63,626 bases of DNA from Myxococcota bacterium. Its GTDB lineage: Bacteria; Myxococcota_A; UBA796; CAJQPC01. Location: positions 1-63,626 of the forward strand of contig JAKLKE010000006.1 in NCBI GenBank assembly GCA_023150775.1. Reading direction: 5' to 3'. The translations under genes and the position numbers were made by a program. The notes beneath the pieces are model-generated. The model did not search any database. It saw only the letters and a program-made list of their open reading frames with translations, and was not told the DNA's origin. Below are positions 44,609 to 53,722 of the stretch, in pieces. Within the stretch, counting starts at the first letter, position 1. Each line of letters opens with the position of its first letter.

Positions 44609-44659
44609 ACTAGGCCTGCTGCTACCCCAAGCCAACCTAAGCCAAGCCAAGAGGCGCTG

Positions 44660-46222
<1,563 letters not shown>

Positions 46223-46246
46223 GGCTGAGATTCAGCGCATCGCAGT

Positions 46247-46252
46247 TATAAT
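46247..46252 (+). promoter_or_regulatory. perfect -10 hexamer before the J-protein gene
   Basis: TATAAT stands 24 bases before the J-protein ATG, in the 54-base gap after the Hsp70 gene. No good -35 at 16-18 bases is visible, so it could be a weak or activator-dependent internal promoter, or chance. Confidence 0.35.
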
Positions 46253-46276
46253 AAACCAACCCGCGCAGGAGACCTC

Positions 46277-46852
46277 ATGGACGTTCGGATGCGTCAAGCC
46301 TACGAGGCTGAGGCCCTCGCCGAGATCCTCGGTGAGGTCGATTATTACCGGCTGCTCCAGCTCCCTCGCACCTGCGCCCAGGCCGACATCGAGCCCGCGT
46401 TCCGCGAAGAGTCCCGCCGCCTGCACCCCGACCGCTTCGCCCGGGTGGGCGATGCCGAGCTTCGCAACAAGGTCAACCGCATCTACCGCGCGTTGAACGA
46501 GGCCTACCGCACCCTGCGCGACCCCGACGCCCGCAGCGCCTACGACAACGAGCTCGGCGCGGGCTCCCAGCGCCTCTCCGATGAGGGCCGCAAAGAGGCC
46601 AAGGCCGGCGCCGCCGCCAACGCCGACCCCGAACAAGCCGCCCGCACCGAGAAGGGCGGCAAATACTGGCGCATGGCGCTGCAGTGCTGGAAAGACGGCG
46701 ACTACAGCGGCTGCGTCATGCAGACCCAGTTCGCGCTCACCTTTGAGCCCGACAACGAGGTCATGAAAGAGCAGCTCACGAAGGCCAAGGAGCGCGTCGC
46801 CAACACCGCCAAAAAGGCCTCGGACAACCCCTACAAGATCCGAATCGGCTGA
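46277..46852 (+). CDS. J-domain protein
   Basis: A 191-aa protein. Residues ~22-93 are a J-domain with the HPD tripeptide at 50-52 (DYYRLLQLPRTCAQADIEPAFREE, YRALNEAYRTLRDPDARSAYDNE), which would stimulate an Hsp70 ATPase. The rest has a tetratricopeptide-like helix pair (YWRMALQCWKDGDYSGCVMQTQFALTFEPDN). No zinc finger or DnaJ C-domain. AGGAG precedes the ATG. It is next to the lid-less Hsp70, its probable partner. Confidence 0.9.
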   Translation: MDVRMRQAYEAEALAEILGEVDYYRLLQLPRTCAQADIEPAFREESRRLHPDRFARVGDAELRNKVNRIYRALNEAYRTLRDPDARSAYDNELGAGSQRLSDEGRKEAKAGAAANADPEQAARTEKGGKYWRMALQCWKDGDYSGCVMQTQFALTFEPDNEVMKEQLTKAKERVANTAKKASDNPYKIRIG

Positions 46853-46853
46853 G

Positions 46854-47519
46854 ATGGGCGGCCTCTTCGGGAGCCTCGTGGCCATCTCGGCCCTCGCCAC
46901 GGTCGCGGCGCTCTTGCTCTCGCGACTCATCGACGCCCGGGCTGAGGTCCGCCGCTTAGAGGCCGAGCTGAGCCGCCTCAGCGAGCTGCCCGCGGTGACC
47001 GAGCAGTCCCAGCGCGCCTTGGCCGAGCTTCACCACAGCATCCAGTCCTTGACCTTACTCACCGCCGGCCCGGGCATGAGCCTGCCGTCCGACGCCCAGG
47101 CCTGCCTGGGGCACCTGCAGTCCCACCTGCAGAAGAGCTTCGTCGAGCTTGGCCGCCGGGAGGTCGTCGAGCACCAGCTCCGCGAAGACCTCCGCGTCGC
47201 CCGCCAGTCGCTCCAAGAGCTCTCCCGGCGCATCGCCCGGCGCGGAAAAGAGCCCGCCGCCCCCGCCGGGGTGGTGCGCGCGCTCATCGACGAGCCCGGC
47301 GAGGAGGCCCTGGAGGAGCTCGCCCAGCAGACCGCCGCCAAGCTCCAGCTCAAGGCCGCCCGCGACGAGCTTGAGGAGCTTCGCGCCCGCTTCGGCCTCG
47401 CCCAGCGCACGATCACCGCCTTGGAGCGCCAGCTCATCGACGCCCACACCGACGAGCTGCCGGTGTTGCCGGCGCTCGTGCCTGAGTCGCGCGGCGACGA
47501 GCCCCTGCGCGAGGCCTGA
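46854..47519 (+). CDS. membrane-anchored coiled-coil protein
   Basis: A 221-aa protein whose ATG is one base after the J-protein stop. An N-terminal membrane helix (FGSLVAISALATVAALLLSR) is followed by long Leu/Glu/Arg-rich coiled coil (~28-60 and 95-205). No enzyme motif. It may tether the Hsp70/J pair to the membrane, an idea based only on gene order. Confidence 0.75.
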   Translation: MGGLFGSLVAISALATVAALLLSRLIDARAEVRRLEAELSRLSELPAVTEQSQRALAELHHSIQSLTLLTAGPGMSLPSDAQACLGHLQSHLQKSFVELGRREVVEHQLREDLRVARQSLQELSRRIARRGKEPAAPAGVVRALIDEPGEEALEELAQQTAAKLQLKAARDELEELRARFGLAQRTITALERQLIDAHTDELPVLPALVPESRGDEPLREA

Positions 47520-47527
47520 GGCCCGGT

Positions 47528-47905
47528 CTAGAGCCCCAGGGCCCGCATCAGCTCGCCGAGGATCTTCGCCTCGGCCTTGTGAACGCGGTCGTCTTGGCCG
47601 ACCATCCAGCTCGCCAACATGAAGGCGTCTTGGCGGTCTTCAGCGTCGGGCAAGGCCAGGGCGAGGGCCTGGAGGTCGAGGGGCTTGGCCGCGTCTTCAG
47701 CGATCTGGAGCAGGAGCTCGTCGCGGCTCACGCCCGGGGTGACGGCCTGGAACAGGGCCAGCTCGGCGTCGCCCACGCGCCCATCGGCGAAGGCGACGTG
47801 CACCCACAACGAGCGCAGCGCGGCGTCGGCGGGGTGTCTGCCTTGGAGCGGCTTGTTCTTGGGGTCACGCAAGGCGCTCATGAACTCGGTCGGTCGTCCC
47901 ATCAT
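47528..47905 (-). CDS. TerB-like protein
   Basis: A 125-aa protein resembling the TerB fold: WVHVAFADGRVGDAELALF, then DAFMLASWMVGQDDRVHKAEAKILGELM, with the paired acidic/Asp-Gly patterns that bind metal in TerB. GAGGAGCAG precedes the ATG. TerB-like domains occur in tellurite resistance and in varied stress proteins; no other ter gene is nearby. It converges on the coiled-coil gene with an 8-base gap. Confidence 0.7.
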   Translation of the reverse strand: MMGRPTEFMSALRDPKNKPLQGRHPADAALRSLWVHVAFADGRVGDAELALFQAVTPGVSRDELLLQIAEDAAKPLDLQALALALPDAEDRQDAFMLASWMVGQDDRVHKAEAKILGELMRALGL

Positions 47906-47958
47906 CTGCTCCTCGGCCAGCGCCGATTCTCACGCGCGGGCTCGCGCGCCGCAGGAGC

Positions 47959-48549
47959 TTACCACCAGCCTTGGGAGGCGATCCAGAGCTGATAGAGCCG
48001 CGCGCGGTCCTCACCCTCGGCGCCGAGCTGATCCAGCACCCCGAGCACCTCGGAGGAGGACTCCGTGGAGCCCAAGCCCAGACGCGCGGTGAGCAGGCCA
48101 CGCTCCCGATCAAACACCCGCCAGGCGCACATCGTGAGCACGTCGTCGAGGCGCGCGATCACCAGGCGCGCGACGGTGGCGACGCTGATGGCGTGCAGCC
48201 CCGCCGCGTAGTCAGAGGCGAAGGCGTCGGTGCCCCAGCGGGGGTCATCGGCGTGCTGGGCCTCGACCTGGTCCACCACCGTGTCCTTAAACAGGGAGCG
48301 CCCGAGCTCACGCCACTCGACGACCTGCCACGGCAGGACCTCGTAGGCCACGCGGTAACGCCCGGCCTGGAGCAGCTCCCGAAGGGGCTCGGTCCACTCC
48401 GCGGCGAACCCGCCGGACTCCACCCGCAGAAGCGGGAGGCCCATTCGTTCGACGGCGTCGGCGCAGACCGTGTAGTCCGCCCCCCAGACATACACCGCCG
48501 CGCTCTCGGCGCGGGCTCCGGCCCGGATCGTGCTGAGTCTGCTCATCAT
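47959..48549 (-). CDS. hypothetical protein, 196 aa
   Basis: A soluble protein with no signal peptide or membrane segment, rich in Ala, Arg and Val, and several Trp (WGADYTV, LPWQVVEW, CAWRVFD, ASQGWW at the end). I recognise no family. It lies downstream of the gpV-type spike on the same strand (82-base gap), so it might be a chaperone, adaptor or effector of that cluster, but this is not shown. Confidence 0.75.
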   Translation of the reverse strand: MMSRLSTIRAGARAESAAVYVWGADYTVCADAVERMGLPLLRVESGGFAAEWTEPLRELLQAGRYRVAYEVLPWQVVEWRELGRSLFKDTVVDQVEAQHADDPRWGTDAFASDYAAGLHAISVATVARLVIARLDDVLTMCAWRVFDRERGLLTARLGLGSTESSSEVLGVLDQLGAEGEDRARLYQLWIASQGWW

Positions 48550-48631
48550 GGCTTCACCCTCGGCCCCATGCTCTCACAGGATCACCCTGAAAAGCAAGGA
48601 TCAAAGGGTGAGCGCCACGAGACGCGGCGCC

Positions 48632-49306
48632 TCAGTTGATCTGGGTCATGCTCGCGGTGAGCACCATGCTGTTGCCGCCCTTCGCGGTGAGCGCGCTGCC
48701 AGCCTTGAGATCCATGTTGGCCCCGGCCTCGATGCTCACGCTGTTGTCAGCCTTGAGCACGAAGTCTTTGCACTTCATGGAGATCGTCTCTTTGGCCTCA
48801 ACGATGATGTCTTTGCCGCAGTACACCGAGAGCACCTTCTCTTTGGCGTCCCAGATGATGCGGATCTCCTCGTTGAAGACGATGAGCTCGATGCGCTCCT
48901 CACCCTTCGTGTCGTCGAAGGTGACGCGGTGGCCGGAGCGGGACTGGAAGACGCGGAGGTTGTCCTCTTTGTCTTCGTTGGCGTAGGGTGGGGTGTCCAC
49001 GCCGTTGAACAGCGAGCCGATGACGATGGCGTTGTTGAAGTCGCCGTGCACGAAGGCGACGAGCACCTCATCGCCGATCTCGGGGATCGTCACCCAGCCG
49101 CGCTCTTTGCCGGCCATGGGCATCACGAGGCGGGCCCAGTAGGAGAGGATCTCGTCGCCGCCGCTCGGGGGCCCAGGCAAGGAGGGGAACTTCACGCGCA
49201 CCCGGGCCAGCTCGGCGGGGTCGACGTTGTCGGTGACGATGGCCTCAACGAGCCCCGGCATCTGCCCGGAGGAGGGGCGGCCGAAGCGGTCGGTGATCTT
49301 GGGCAT
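48632..49306 (-). CDS. gpV/VgrG-type spike protein
   Basis: A 224-aa protein with GGGAGG before its ATG. Residues ~15-110 are the gp5/gpV OB-fold (GLVEAIVTDNVDPAELARVRVKF, ARLVMPMAGKERGWVTIPEIGDEVLVAFVHGD, AIVIGSLFNG), followed by a spike helix of short repeats (DIIVEAKETISMKCKDFVLKADNSVSIEAG). This is the central spike of contractile phage tails, type VI secretion and eCIS. The gp27-like N-terminal part of VgrG is absent. A PAAR gene that would cap it is 1 kb upstream on the same strand. Confidence 0.9.
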   Translation of the reverse strand: MPKITDRFGRPSSGQMPGLVEAIVTDNVDPAELARVRVKFPSLPGPPSGGDEILSYWARLVMPMAGKERGWVTIPEIGDEVLVAFVHGDFNNAIVIGSLFNGVDTPPYANEDKEDNLRVFQSRSGHRVTFDDTKGEERIELIVFNEEIRIIWDAKEKVLSVYCGKDIIVEAKETISMKCKDFVLKADNSVSIEAGANMDLKAGSALTAKGGNSMVLTASMTQIN

Positions 49307-49463
49307 TGGAGCCTCCCAGAGCGCGGCGCCGGGGCGTCGCGAAGGTGTTCTCAGGGTCTAGGACGAATCGGAGGTGGGCCCGCCGCGTTTGAGGGGTCGG
49401 TCGGGCTCCCCAACATTCTGCCTCAAGCCTCGCCCAGACACAAGCGCTGGTTACACCACGCCG

Positions 49464-50315
49464 TCATTCGGCGGACTTTCGCAGAGCGATGAGCATCACG
49501 CTGTGCTCGTGGATGGTGCGTGGGCCCGCGCGCAGCCGCCAGATCACCGGATCTTCCAGAGCCTCGACGGTGTAGCCGAGGGTGAGGCCCAGAGCCCGGC
49601 GGTCTCCGGCCAAGGCCCGCCGGAGCTGGTCCGGGGTGATCCGCGCCGCGGCGGGGGTGACCTCGTCATGCCAGGCCCAGGCGCAGGTGATCAACATCCC
49701 GCCGCCCGGGCGCAGCAGCGCGTCGGCCTGGGCCAGCAGCACCCGAGGATCTCGGCAGGAGTCGAGCACGTTGAGCAGGAGCACGTTGTCAAAACGCCCG
49801 GCCTCAAAGGGCGGGTCCAGCGCGTCGCCGACGAGGCCGCGGCCAGGGTAGGCCCGGGCCATGGAGAAGCTCAGGTCGAGGCCGATGCGGCGATCTTGTG
49901 CGACGTCCCCGCCGACGCCGAGGCCGCAGCCCAGCTCCAGAAACAGGCCGGGCTGGGCGGAGATCCAGGCGGCGACACGCTCATGCAGAGGGCTCGGCGG
50001 CGCGTCGCGGTAGGCCCGAATGAGCTGGGCCTCTCGTGGCAAGGATCCACCCGCGCCGCGCATCAGCCGGGCGGCGGTGGCCTCGGGGAGATCACGCCGG
50101 GCGAACACCACGGCCGCTTCAGTCGCCAGCCAGGCGTCGAGGCCACGCATCACCAGGGGCACACCGTCCACGACGGGATACTCCGCGCCGCAGTTGGGGC
50201 AGGCGAGCCCGGCGGGGTGCAGCTCCAGGAGCTCGTAGCGGATCTGCCCGTCAACGACCTGACGGCAGGCGGGGCAGACCAGAGGCGGTGAGCCCGGGAG
50301 CAGGAGCGCGGGCAG
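49464..50315 (-). CDS. SAM-dependent methyltransferase with N-terminal zinc ribbon
   Basis: A class I methyltransferase: motif I LFLELGCGLGVGGDVAQ, RRIGLDLSFSMARA, then FDNVLLLNVLDSCRDPRVLLAQADALLRPGGG. The N-terminus carries a Trm112-like zinc ribbon (CPAC ... CPNC). The start is odd: no ATG, GTG or TTG lies close before the zinc ribbon. A CTG at 50315, 6 bases after the PAAR stop, is the best fit; the next upstream candidate is TTG 50453 inside the PAAR gene. Located between PAAR and the spike, it may be a cargo or a neighbour only. Confidence 0.7.
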   Translation of the reverse strand: MPALLLPGSPPLVCPACRQVVDGQIRYELLELHPAGLACPNCGAEYPVVDGVPLVMRGLDAWLATEAAVVFARRDLPEATAARLMRGAGGSLPREAQLIRAYRDAPPSPLHERVAAWISAQPGLFLELGCGLGVGGDVAQDRRIGLDLSFSMARAYPGRGLVGDALDPPFEAGRFDNVLLLNVLDSCRDPRVLLAQADALLRPGGGMLITCAWAWHDEVTPAAARITPDQLRRALAGDRRALGLTLGYTVEALEDPVIWRLRAGPRTIHEHSVMLIALRKSAE

Positions 50316-50320
50316 CGGCC

Positions 50321-50638
50321 CTACCCGACGATGACGTTGGGGCTGCCGACGATGAGGCTGCCCGAGCCGCCGCAGTGGGTGGTGCTGTCGCCCAGGCGCG
50401 CGGCGGGGATGTTGTTGAAGGTCACCGTGCCCGAGCCCGCGGCGACCACCCAAGAGTTCGGCCCGCAGCAGGCGGCGTGCTGGCCGGGATCACCGATACG
50501 AAGCGCCTGCATCCCGTTGACGATCACGTCGGGGCTGCCAGACTGGCCAGGCCCGGTGACCGGGTGGGGGCAGGCGGGGCAGCCGTGGGCGTCGGCGGGG
50601 TTGAAGGCGTTGTCACCAACACGGGATTGCGGAGGCAT
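50321..50638 (-). CDS. PAAR domain protein (spike tip)
   Basis: A 105-aa protein from ATG 50638. The Pro-Ala-Ala-Arg pattern is NIPAARLGDSTTHCGG, and it repeats as GMQALRIGDPGQHAACC and RVGDNAFNPADAHGCPAC, which are the strands of the PAAR cone with zinc-binding His/Cys. It ends GSPNVIVG. PAAR proteins sharpen the tip of VgrG/gpV spikes. Cap for the spike gene 1 kb downstream is likely. Confidence 0.88.
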   Translation of the reverse strand: MPPQSRVGDNAFNPADAHGCPACPHPVTGPGQSGSPDVIVNGMQALRIGDPGQHAACCGPNSWVVAAGSGTVTFNNIPAARLGDSTTHCGGSGSLIVGSPNVIVG

Positions 50639-50693
50639 AGCGCACCTGAATGGTTTTCCACAGCATAGCACAGGCTGGCGTTATTCTGAGCGG

Positions 50694-50957
50694 ATGCAGA
50701 CCCGCCTCGCCGACCGGCTCTCGAACCTGCTGTTTCTGCCCGTCCGGCTCGTGGGCAAGGCGATCCCCAAACCACTGCGGGATCACCTCGAGGATCGCCT
50801 GTTCTACGCGATCTTTCAGGTCACCCGGGTCACGAACGACGCCTACCCCCGCCGCGAGGCCGAGGCCGAGGCCGCCGGCGCGACCGAGCCGGTCAACCCT
50901 CCCAGCTCAGGTTCAGGACGAGCTGCTGATCGTCCCCGTTCGTCGCCTCGCCGTTGA
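50694..50957 (+). CDS. small hypothetical protein, 87 aa
   Basis: Reads divergently from the PAAR gene. The first ~55 residues (RLSNLLFLPVRLVGKAIPKPLRDHLEDRLFYAIFQVTRVTND) look like a real amphipathic protein; the last ~25 are low-complexity and overlap tail-to-tail with the next gene by 65 bases. No family recognised. The end may be out of true coding range if a frameshift exists. Confidence 0.5.
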   Translation: MQTRLADRLSNLLFLPVRLVGKAIPKPLRDHLEDRLFYAIFQVTRVTNDAYPRREAEAEAAGATEPVNPPSSGSGRAADRPRSSPRR

Positions 50958-51414
50958 ACCCGACGTAGGCCCCGCCGCCGCCGGTGTCGCCGAGGCCGGA
51001 GTCGCCGCCGCTCTGGGAGATCACGACGCTGCCGGTGTAAAAGCTGGACTCGGACCAGGTGACCTCGTCCCAGACCACGGAGACATCGGCGCCCTCATCG
51101 GGGACACCCCAGGCGCCTAGTTCAGCGCTCTGCACGGTGACCTGGCCGCTCTCGTCGTCCGCGGTGAGGCCGAGGCGACCGCCGTAGCCCCCCGCGAACG
51201 TGCAGAGCGAGGTCGGGGTGGGGGTGAGCCGGAGCCCGTTCACCACAAAGTCCACGATCACCACGGAGGAGACCGGGGCGCTCACCGAGTCGGGGGGGCA
51301 CTCGCCGCCGGTCGCGGTGTCGTCGGTGGCGCTGTCTTTGAAGGGCTCTGGCAGCTCAAAGCAGCCCCCGAGGAGCACCAGCGTGATCACGGTGGAGGCG
51401 GTCGTCGCGCGCAT
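50893..51414 (-). CDS. lipoprotein, unknown function
   Basis: A 173-aa lipoprotein (lipobox VLLGGC near residue 18). The acidic/Thr-rich linker (FKDSATDDTATGGE) follows, then a beta-rich body (VVIVDFVVNGLRLTPTPTS, GQVTVQSAELGAW) and a Gly-rich tail (GDSGLGDTGGGGAYVG). No known domain. The promoter at 51450-51478 is good. Confidence 0.78.
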   Translation of the reverse strand: MRATTASTVITLVLLGGCFELPEPFKDSATDDTATGGECPPDSVSAPVSSVVIVDFVVNGLRLTPTPTSLCTFAGGYGGRLGLTADDESGQVTVQSAELGAWGVPDEGADVSVVWDEVTWSESSFYTGSVVISQSGGDSGLGDTGGGGAYVGFNGEATNGDDQQLVLNLSWEG

Positions 51415-51449
51415 GAGGGATCCTCTCGGGGCGGTGTTCGCTGCTGTTC

Positions 51450-51478
51450 AAGCTACGCAAAAGATCGCCCCTGTACAA
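51450..51478 (-). promoter_or_regulatory. sigma-70-type promoter of the lipoprotein gene
   Basis: On the minus strand TTGTAC (51478-51473), a 17-base spacer, then TAGCTT (51455-51450), 36 bases before the ATG at 51414. Both boxes are near consensus. Confidence 0.55.
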
Positions 51479-51598
51479 GCGCAGAGCACGATTCTCTGAA
51501 AACATGCGCTTTGGCTGTCCACATTGACACACAAGTGAAATATCTTGACGGTTCCCCGACGAGACCATCCTGGGGATGAAGAAAAAGGAGCAACAACC

Positions 51599-52513
51599 AT
51601 GATCAACTTCGCCGCGCGGTCCGCCGCGCTTGTTCTGCTCGGGGCGTTCACGGCCTGCAGCTCAGGCAGCTTCGAGGGGAAGCTCGTAGACGGCCTCACC
51701 GGCCAGCCCGCCGCCGACGTGATGCTGCTCGCCCGGGCCGATGGCGGTGACCTCACCTGCCAGGTGCGCGAGGGCAAGACCGACGCGAACGGCGTCTTCA
51801 AGCTGGAGAACACCTGCTCTGGCGCGAAGTACACGCTCACCCCCTCCGACAAGAACCTGCTGCTCGTCGGCGCCCCGGCCATCGAGGGCGGCACCGCCGC
51901 CGCGGGCCAGGTGGAGATGAAGATCTGGCGCGCGAACGAGGGGGACGGCGTCTACATCCTCCAGGGCACGAACCTCAAGCCCGTGAGCACCTACGCCGAC
52001 ATCAAGAAGGCCACCTTGCTCGGCAGCCAGCAAGAGGTCCGCTACCCCTCGACGAAGCCCTCCAAAGAGGAGACCTGGAACCTCATCGGCCCCGGTGAGC
52101 ACCTCGTGCTCGTCGGCAAACGCGCCAGCACCGAGCTGCAGCTCATCCCCGCCGTCGAGAACCCCGAGATCAAGTTCAACCCCGAGGTCGAGGGCGACAA
52201 GTTCTTCACCTTGGGCGCCAACTGGCTCTACTTCGGCGTCGAGGCCAAGTCCGAGACCGACTACAAGGTCGTCGAGACCACCATCGACGCGGCGAAGGTC
52301 GTGGCTGTGGCCGAGGGTGAGCGCGCGGTGAAGTACATCGCCGCCGACGCCGTGCCCAAGGGCAAGTACTTCTTGGCTGGCGCGAACGATCGCCGGGCCT
52401 ACGTCGTGCGTTTCGGTGACGCCGCCCCGGCCGCCCCGGCTGAAGGCGCCGCGCCCGCTGAAGGCGCCGCTCCGGCTGAGGGCGCCGCGCCCGCTGAAGG
52501 CGCCGCGAAGTAA
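51599..52513 (+). CDS. secreted lipoprotein with Glu-Gly-Ala-Ala-Pro repeats at the C-terminus
   Basis: A 304-aa protein from ATG 51599 (AAGGAG upstream). The lipobox is AFTACSS. Residues ~25-90 resemble a carboxypeptidase-regulatory-like domain (GKLVDGLTGQPAADVMLLARADGG, DANGVFKL), the rest is mixed alpha/beta, and the last ~30 residues are EGAAPA repeats (52421-52510). Function unknown. It converges on the MYXO-CTERM gene, with a strong hairpin between. Confidence 0.8.
   Translation: MINFAARSAALVLLGAFTACSSGSFEGKLVDGLTGQPAADVMLLARADGGDLTCQVREGKTDANGVFKLENTCSGAKYTLTPSDKNLLLVGAPAIEGGTAAAGQVEMKIWRANEGDGVYILQGTNLKPVSTYADIKKATLLGSQQEVRYPSTKPSKEETWNLIGPGEHLVLVGKRASTELQLIPAVENPEIKFNPEVEGDKFFTLGANWLYFGVEAKSETDYKVVETTIDAAKVVAVAEGERAVKYIAADAVPKGKYFLAGANDRRAYVVRFGDAAPAAPAEGAAPAEGAAPAEGAAPAEGAAK
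52421..52510 (+). repeat. EGAAPA coding repeat
   Basis: Imperfect 18-base repeats encode Glu-Gly-Ala-Ala-Pro-Ala at the end of the lipoprotein gene. Likely a flexible linker or unstable tract. Confidence 0.65.
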
Positions 52514-52521
52514 GCTCAAGC

Positions 52522-52557
52522 CCTCGGTGAGGCCCGCGTCAACGGGCCTCACCGGGG
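52522..52557. terminator. strong hairpin between convergent genes
   Basis: CGGTGAGGCCCG (52525-52536) and CGGGCCTCACCG (52543-52554) pair perfectly over 12 bp with a 6-base loop; with one wobble the stem extends to about 15 bp (52522-52557). It sits 9 bases past one gene and 21 bases past the convergent gene, so it probably acts both ways, although no U-tract follows. Confidence 0.7.
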
Positions 52558-52577
52558 ATAGCCTCGCCAGGGATGTG

Positions 52578-53627
52578 TCAGCGCGCCCGGCGACGGAGGA
52601 GCGCCAAGGCGCCCAAGACGAGGCCCCACCACATCGAGGGGGCCTCAGCGCTGGAGCAGGCGCAGCCGGGGCGGAGCACGACCTGATCCGGCCGCACGAG
52701 GCCGCCGCCGTCGGTGTCATCGCCCGTGGTGCCCGTGTCGTCGCCCGTGGAGCTGGTGTCGTCGCCGGTGGTGCCCGTGTCGTCGCCGGTGGTGCCCGTG
52801 TCGTCGGGGGTGCCGGTGTCTTCGGGCTCGTCGCAGGCGTCGCCGATCCCGTCCTTGTCTTTGTCGGCCTGGTCGGCGTTCTTCACCGTCTCGCAGTTGT
52901 CGGCGTCATCGGCCACGCCGTCGTCGTCGTCGTCGCTAAGGCTCGCGGTGATCGCCGTGGCCCCGGCGTAGGTGCTGTCCCCGCCGCCGCCGCCTGAGCC
53001 GCCGGTGTCGTAGGAGTAGAAGCCGACCACCCCCGCGGGCAAGGGGCTTGAGTCTTCGGCCTTCCCGACCACCTTGCCGTCTACGGAGGCGATGATCACG
53101 CCGTCGTTCACCTCAAGGGTGAGGCTGAACTCGCCGTTGCGGTTGATGCTGGCCGGGGTGTTGATCAGGGCCTGGCCGCCATCCTCGTCCACCTTGATCA
53201 CGATGAGGGAGCTGCTGTCCGCGCCGTCCACCGGGGGCGGCGCGCTGTTGCGGGTGATGACGGCGATGTAGAACCGGTCGGCGGCGCTGAGGTGGGAGAC
53301 GACGCCCATGGAGTCATCGTCGTCGTTGAAGAGCTTTGCCTCGACCTTGCCCTGGGCGTAGGACTCGCCGCGCACGACCCAGTTGTCGGCGGCCGTGTTG
53401 CCGCCGTAGACCTCAAAGTCAGACCCCTGCACGTTGTCGTCGGTCAGGGTGTAGACGACCTCATCGGCGACGTACCACTGGTCGCGGGAGTAGCCGCCTT
53501 TCCAGCCGTCCTTGTTGCCGACGAGGTAGCCGTCCGATCCAAAGTCGTCCATGGACCAGAGCTCAATGCTGCCCGCCTGGGCGGGGGCGACGGTGAACAG
53601 CGACAACAGCGCGAGGGAGGACAGCAT
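52578..53627 (-). CDS. MYXO-CTERM-sorted secreted protein with calcium-binding repeats
   Basis: A 349-aa protein with a Sec signal (MLSSLALLSLFTVAPAQA). Residues ~20-215 resemble a laminin-G/lectin-like beta-sandwich (FDSYD-like GVVGFYSYDTG). Then a thrombospondin type-3-like Ca site (DDDDDGVADDADNCETV ... DKDKDGIGDACDE), a Thr/Asp linker with DTGTTGDD repeats, and a C-terminal MYXO-CTERM tail (GCACSS, hydrophobic stretch, RRRAR). The tail is a myxobacterial cell-surface sorting signal. A promoter-like site is at 53686-53699. Confidence 0.88.
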   Translation of the reverse strand: MLSSLALLSLFTVAPAQAGSIELWSMDDFGSDGYLVGNKDGWKGGYSRDQWYVADEVVYTLTDDNVQGSDFEVYGGNTAADNWVVRGESYAQGKVEAKLFNDDDDSMGVVSHLSAADRFYIAVITRNSAPPPVDGADSSSLIVIKVDEDGGQALINTPASINRNGEFSLTLEVNDGVIIASVDGKVVGKAEDSSPLPAGVVGFYSYDTGGSGGGGGDSTYAGATAITASLSDDDDDGVADDADNCETVKNADQADKDKDGIGDACDEPEDTGTPDDTGTTGDDTGTTGDDTSSTGDDTGTTGDDTDGGGLVRPDQVVLRPGCACSSAEAPSMWWGLVLGALALLRRRAR

Positions 53628-53685
53628 CGGGGGCTCCTGGGTGCGAAGGCGAGGCGCGGCGATGAAGCGGCGCGAGTCGTCGAGC

Positions 53686-53699
53686 AGTATGCCCTAAAC
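53686..53699 (-). promoter_or_regulatory. -10-like element of the MYXO-CTERM gene
   Basis: On the minus strand GTTTAGGGCATACT, 59 bases before the ATG. It matches 11 of 14 bases of the string before the acylase gene (3034-3047). Confidence 0.35.
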
Positions 53700-53722
53700 C
53701 AGCCAGGGTTCGCTCGGGGTGC

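Noticed and set aside
47528-47905. Tellurite-resistance operon
   Set aside because: Only a TerB-like protein is present; TerC, TerD and related genes are absent.
48632-50638. Prophage remnant
   Set aside because: Only spike and tip genes are present, without capsid, terminase or integrase; a contractile injection context fits better.
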